Source: Bacteroidales bacterium (GTDB taxonomy: Bacteria > Bacteroidota > Bacteroidia > Bacteroidales > UBA932). Taken from it: a stretch of DNA of 35,823 nucleotides. The notes under the pieces are model-generated. The model did not search any database, was not told the origin of the DNA, and saw only the letters and a program-made list of their open reading frames with translations. Location of the stretch: positions 1 through 35,823 of the forward strand of contig JAFWPA010000074.1 in the NCBI GenBank assembly GCA_017509685.1, read 5' to 3'. Of the stretch, positions 33,601 through 35,823 are shown in pieces; the stretch's first letter is position 1, and each line of letters begins with the position of its first letter. A program made the position numbers and the translations under genes.

Positions 33601-35823
33601 TACTTAATGGGTTCTGCGGTAATCTCGGAGAGTTGATTCTGAACACGGGTAACCTTGGGGGCACCTGTATTGAGCATGTGGCGGGTGAAAGGACGTATCT
33701 GGTCCTGGACCATCATGCCGGCCGGTGCCGGTGCTTGGACCAGATTGGACTTTCTGGCACTCTTGACGGAAACTCCGGCAACCTCATCCTTAGGATTGTA
33801 AGTATAACCGGGCATCTCGATATAGGTCCACCCCCAGTCCGTAGTGAGGTCGTAATAGTAGTTGGAGCCTTCGATCTTGGCGTAAGGAGCCAGGTTGTAA
33901 ACACCTTCCTGCATCACACAATTATAAGCAAAGTGCTGGCCGCTGAAGGGATTGCTGTCGTAGTAACGGACATCTCCAAAGTCTTCTTCCTTATAACCGG
34001 TGTAGAAAGCATTGTAGTAAAGTTCCTCACCATCCAGATAGAAATCGATATTGGCGGTCTCAAGCCCATTGTAAGGAATATCCTCTTTATGAGCATCCCA
34101 AAGGGCCTTGTAGGGCTGAGCCACACGGTAACGCACCGGCGTGGTCCGGGCCTGCAGGATTTCCACTTCGGCGGTATATCCCTCCTCTGTCCAGTCCTGG
34201 AAGAAACCATCGGTATAATGACCCTTGCCCAGTGATGTGAATTCCGGGGTAGGGCCGGTTGTTGCCGTTGCCTGTGCCCACGTGGCGCTGCCAAACATGT
34301 CATTACCGGCGACAAATACACGGTAGGCTGTCTGAGGCTTCAACGCCTCAATGAGGAAATCGGCGCCGGTCTTGGAGTTGATAAAATTAGTGTTTTTCTG
34401 CTGACCGTGACTGAGTGTATAGTCATAGATATCGTCGTCTGTGAGGCCGGACTCCTGCCATACCTTGTCCTCCACAGCCAACAAATAGACGTAATCGGGA
34501 TCCTTGAAGTCTATGTGGGCGTTCAACTGAACGTCGGATAGAGGCTGGGCCGGGGTAGCACTGACAGAGGAAGACGGCTCGGGGGCTTCATCTCCTTCGA
34601 ACAGAACCCAGTAATGGCCATAGGAGCCAACTACACTGGCACCTGCCGCATCCTCTCCGTAGAAAATCAGCGTGTAGGTTCCCGACTGGGGAACGGGGAC
34701 AGCCAGGAGGAACTCATCATCTGGATCGAACTCCACTTCGGTTCCCTTGACGGCTACTTCGGTGTAGTAAAGGCCGTCTTTGTTGTTGCCATAGACTTCC
34801 TCACGGGAGAGGGTACCGGCATAAAGGCCGTATTTGAGCTTAGCTACGTCCATTCCGGTTTTGCACGTTACCCGTAAATAACCCTGGCCGGATTCTTCCT
34901 TGTAGACATCATAATAATTTTGGGTAAAACCATAATAATGCACCGGGCGCTCAAATCCGGGCAGGGTGAGGGATGTCATCCCGTCTCCGTTGGAATTGAA
35001 GGACGCGTATGACGTCAAATTGTAGTTCAGATCACTGGTAAACTGGATGAATCCATACTTGGGATAATAAAACCCGTAATAGTCTCTGTCCCAACCGGTT
35101 TCCGGGACCATCGAGGATGCCCAGAAATCACCGTACCGGGAGTGACTGAGCCCCAGGAACGTGTCGCGGAACCAAACAGAATTGTCGGGTTTTACATACA
35201 GGACAATTTCGGCTCCGTCGGTATAGTCGAAGGACTCGGCATAGGACCAATTCTTGTAAGGATTCTTGATGCGGTAAATGGAGGCATTCTTGTCGGCCTC
35301 AACCTCTACCTTTATTTCCTCGTGCGGAATTGTCCAGGCATAAGAAATGATATCATCGATGAAGATACCGGTGCCCAAGGGCTCCCACTGGTGCTCCAAG
35401 AGCGTAATGGTCAGGGTCTTGGCCTTGGTATCCAGGACCAGATCGAATATATCCCCTTCTCCCTGGATATAGAAATAATAGTTGGGAGCCATAGGAACCA
35501 CATCGGTAGGTTCCTTAACCGTGAGATATTTACCATAATTGGGAATGGCGCAGCCCCAGGTTTCGTCATAGTCGTCTTTGACAATCCGAATTTCGGCCCA
35601 ATAGCTGCCAATGGAGAATACCTGATGATAGGTGCCGTCCTCCTGCTTCTCGAAAGGATATAGGGAACCGTCATATTCCACAGACCAGACATGCTCCTGC
35701 ACGCCGGGATCTTCTTCCTTGCCCAGATATCCTTCCACATCCAGCCAGTCCATAATCTCTGCGCTGAAGTTCACGGCGTCTTTCTCCACCGCGATGGCGG
35801 CCACAATCTGCTTGCCGCTCACG
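33600..35823 (-). CDS. Fimbrillin-like multidomain protein, C-terminal part (cut by window edge)
   Basis: At least 740 residues, open to the window edge, so the start lies outside. The first visible residues (VNFSAEIMDWLDVEGY) align with the end of the fimbrillin domain in the two downstream genes, so this is a third relative. A central part has two related segments (YRIKNPYKNW and YRVAQPYKALW) and a fibronectin-III-like region (about 430-540 of the visible part; FLIEALKPQTAYRVFV). No SusF-type Lys-x-Arg...Trp core is seen in the visible part. It is translationally coupled to the next gene (TAATG). Function is inferred as surface binding or adhesion. Confidence 0.7.
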   Translation of the reverse strand, partial: VSGKQIVAAIAVEKDAVNFSAEIMDWLDVEGYLGKEEDPGVQEHVWSVEYDGSLYPFEKQEDGTYHQVFSIGSYWAEIRIVKDDYDETWGCAIPNYGKYLTVKEPTDVVPMAPNYYFYIQGEGDIFDLVLDTKAKTLTITLLEHQWEPLGTGIFIDDIISYAWTIPHEEIKVEVEADKNASIYRIKNPYKNWSYAESFDYTDGAEIVLYVKPDNSVWFRDTFLGLSHSRYGDFWASSMVPETGWDRDYYGFYYPKYGFIQFTSDLNYNLTSYASFNSNGDGMTSLTLPGFERPVHYYGFTQNYYDVYKEESGQGYLRVTCKTGMDVAKLKYGLYAGTLSREEVYGNNKDGLYYTEVAVKGTEVEFDPDDEFLLAVPVPQSGTYTLIFYGEDAAGASVVGSYGHYWVLFEGDEAPEPSSSVSATPAQPLSDVQLNAHIDFKDPDYVYLLAVEDKVWQESGLTDDDIYDYTLSHGQQKNTNFINSKTGADFLIEALKPQTAYRVFVAGNDMFGSATWAQATATTGPTPEFTSLGKGHYTDGFFQDWTEEGYTAEVEILQARTTPVRYRVAQPYKALWDAHKEDIPYNGLETANIDFYLDGEELYYNAFYTGYKEEDFGDVRYYDSNPFSGQHFAYNCVMQEGVYNLAPYAKIEGSNYYYDLTTDWGWTYIEMPGYTYNPKDEVAGVSVKSARKSNLVQAPAPAGMMVQDQIRPFTRHMLNTGAPKVTRVQNQLSEITAEPIK

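Overview
The window looks like chromosomal DNA of a fairly GC-rich member of the Bacteroidota, most likely a gut or rumen Bacteroidales; genus cannot be named from sequence alone. Evidence: a SusC/SusD polysaccharide-utilization locus (PUL), fimbrillin-type lipoproteins, BACON domains, promoters of the Bacteroidota form (TTTG, about 19-20 nt, TAnnTTTG), and almost no Shine-Dalgarno sequences.

Layout. 1-3006: the 5' part of folC (minus), divergent from a two-gene unit, a PurL-domain paralogue overlapping a PIN-PhoH ATPase gene. 3046-5840: a shared terminator hairpin and ppdK (pyruvate phosphate dikinase, minus). 5952-6077: a short region with its own promoter, two hairpins and a terminator, read here as an unannotated small RNA gene. 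6153-20928 (minus): an eight-gene PUL operon in the order MFS sugar permease, SusC, SusD, SusE-like, a giant SusF-like protein with eight modules, a GH13 amylase, a GH53 galactanase, and a membrane-anchored LytTR protein. 21071-22979 (plus): a LytS-type histidine kinase and LytTR response regulator, divergent from the PUL. The 142-bp gap between them holds two promoters and a direct-repeat site that fits the LytTR operator consensus and spacing, so the pair probably controls the PUL.

22980-26650 is a mobile/repeat island: menA, a REP-associated tyrosine transposase-like gene (RAYT), and two copies of a palindromic GTGCAC repeat array with an internal period of exactly 51 bp. One array is split by a complete IS3-family element (1416 bp, terminal inverted repeats, 3-bp target duplication, A7 frameshift site); removing the element and one duplication restores the 51-bp period. 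A further, inverted, degenerate copy lies after lepA.

26709-29014: a TlpA-like thioredoxin overlapping lepA (EF4). 29142-35823 (minus): an operon of three related lipoproteins (the last cut by the window edge) that join an N-terminal fimbrillin domain to carbohydrate-binding-like modules. Two of them carry the same Lys-x-Arg...Trp-x-x-Asn-x-Gly motif found in the PUL's SusE/SusF proteins, suggesting surface fibres or adhesins that bind glycans.

The most interesting items are the RAYT/REP-like array system, the candidate small RNA upstream of ppdK, the fimbrillin-SusF fusions, and the LytTR operator between the PUL and its regulators.
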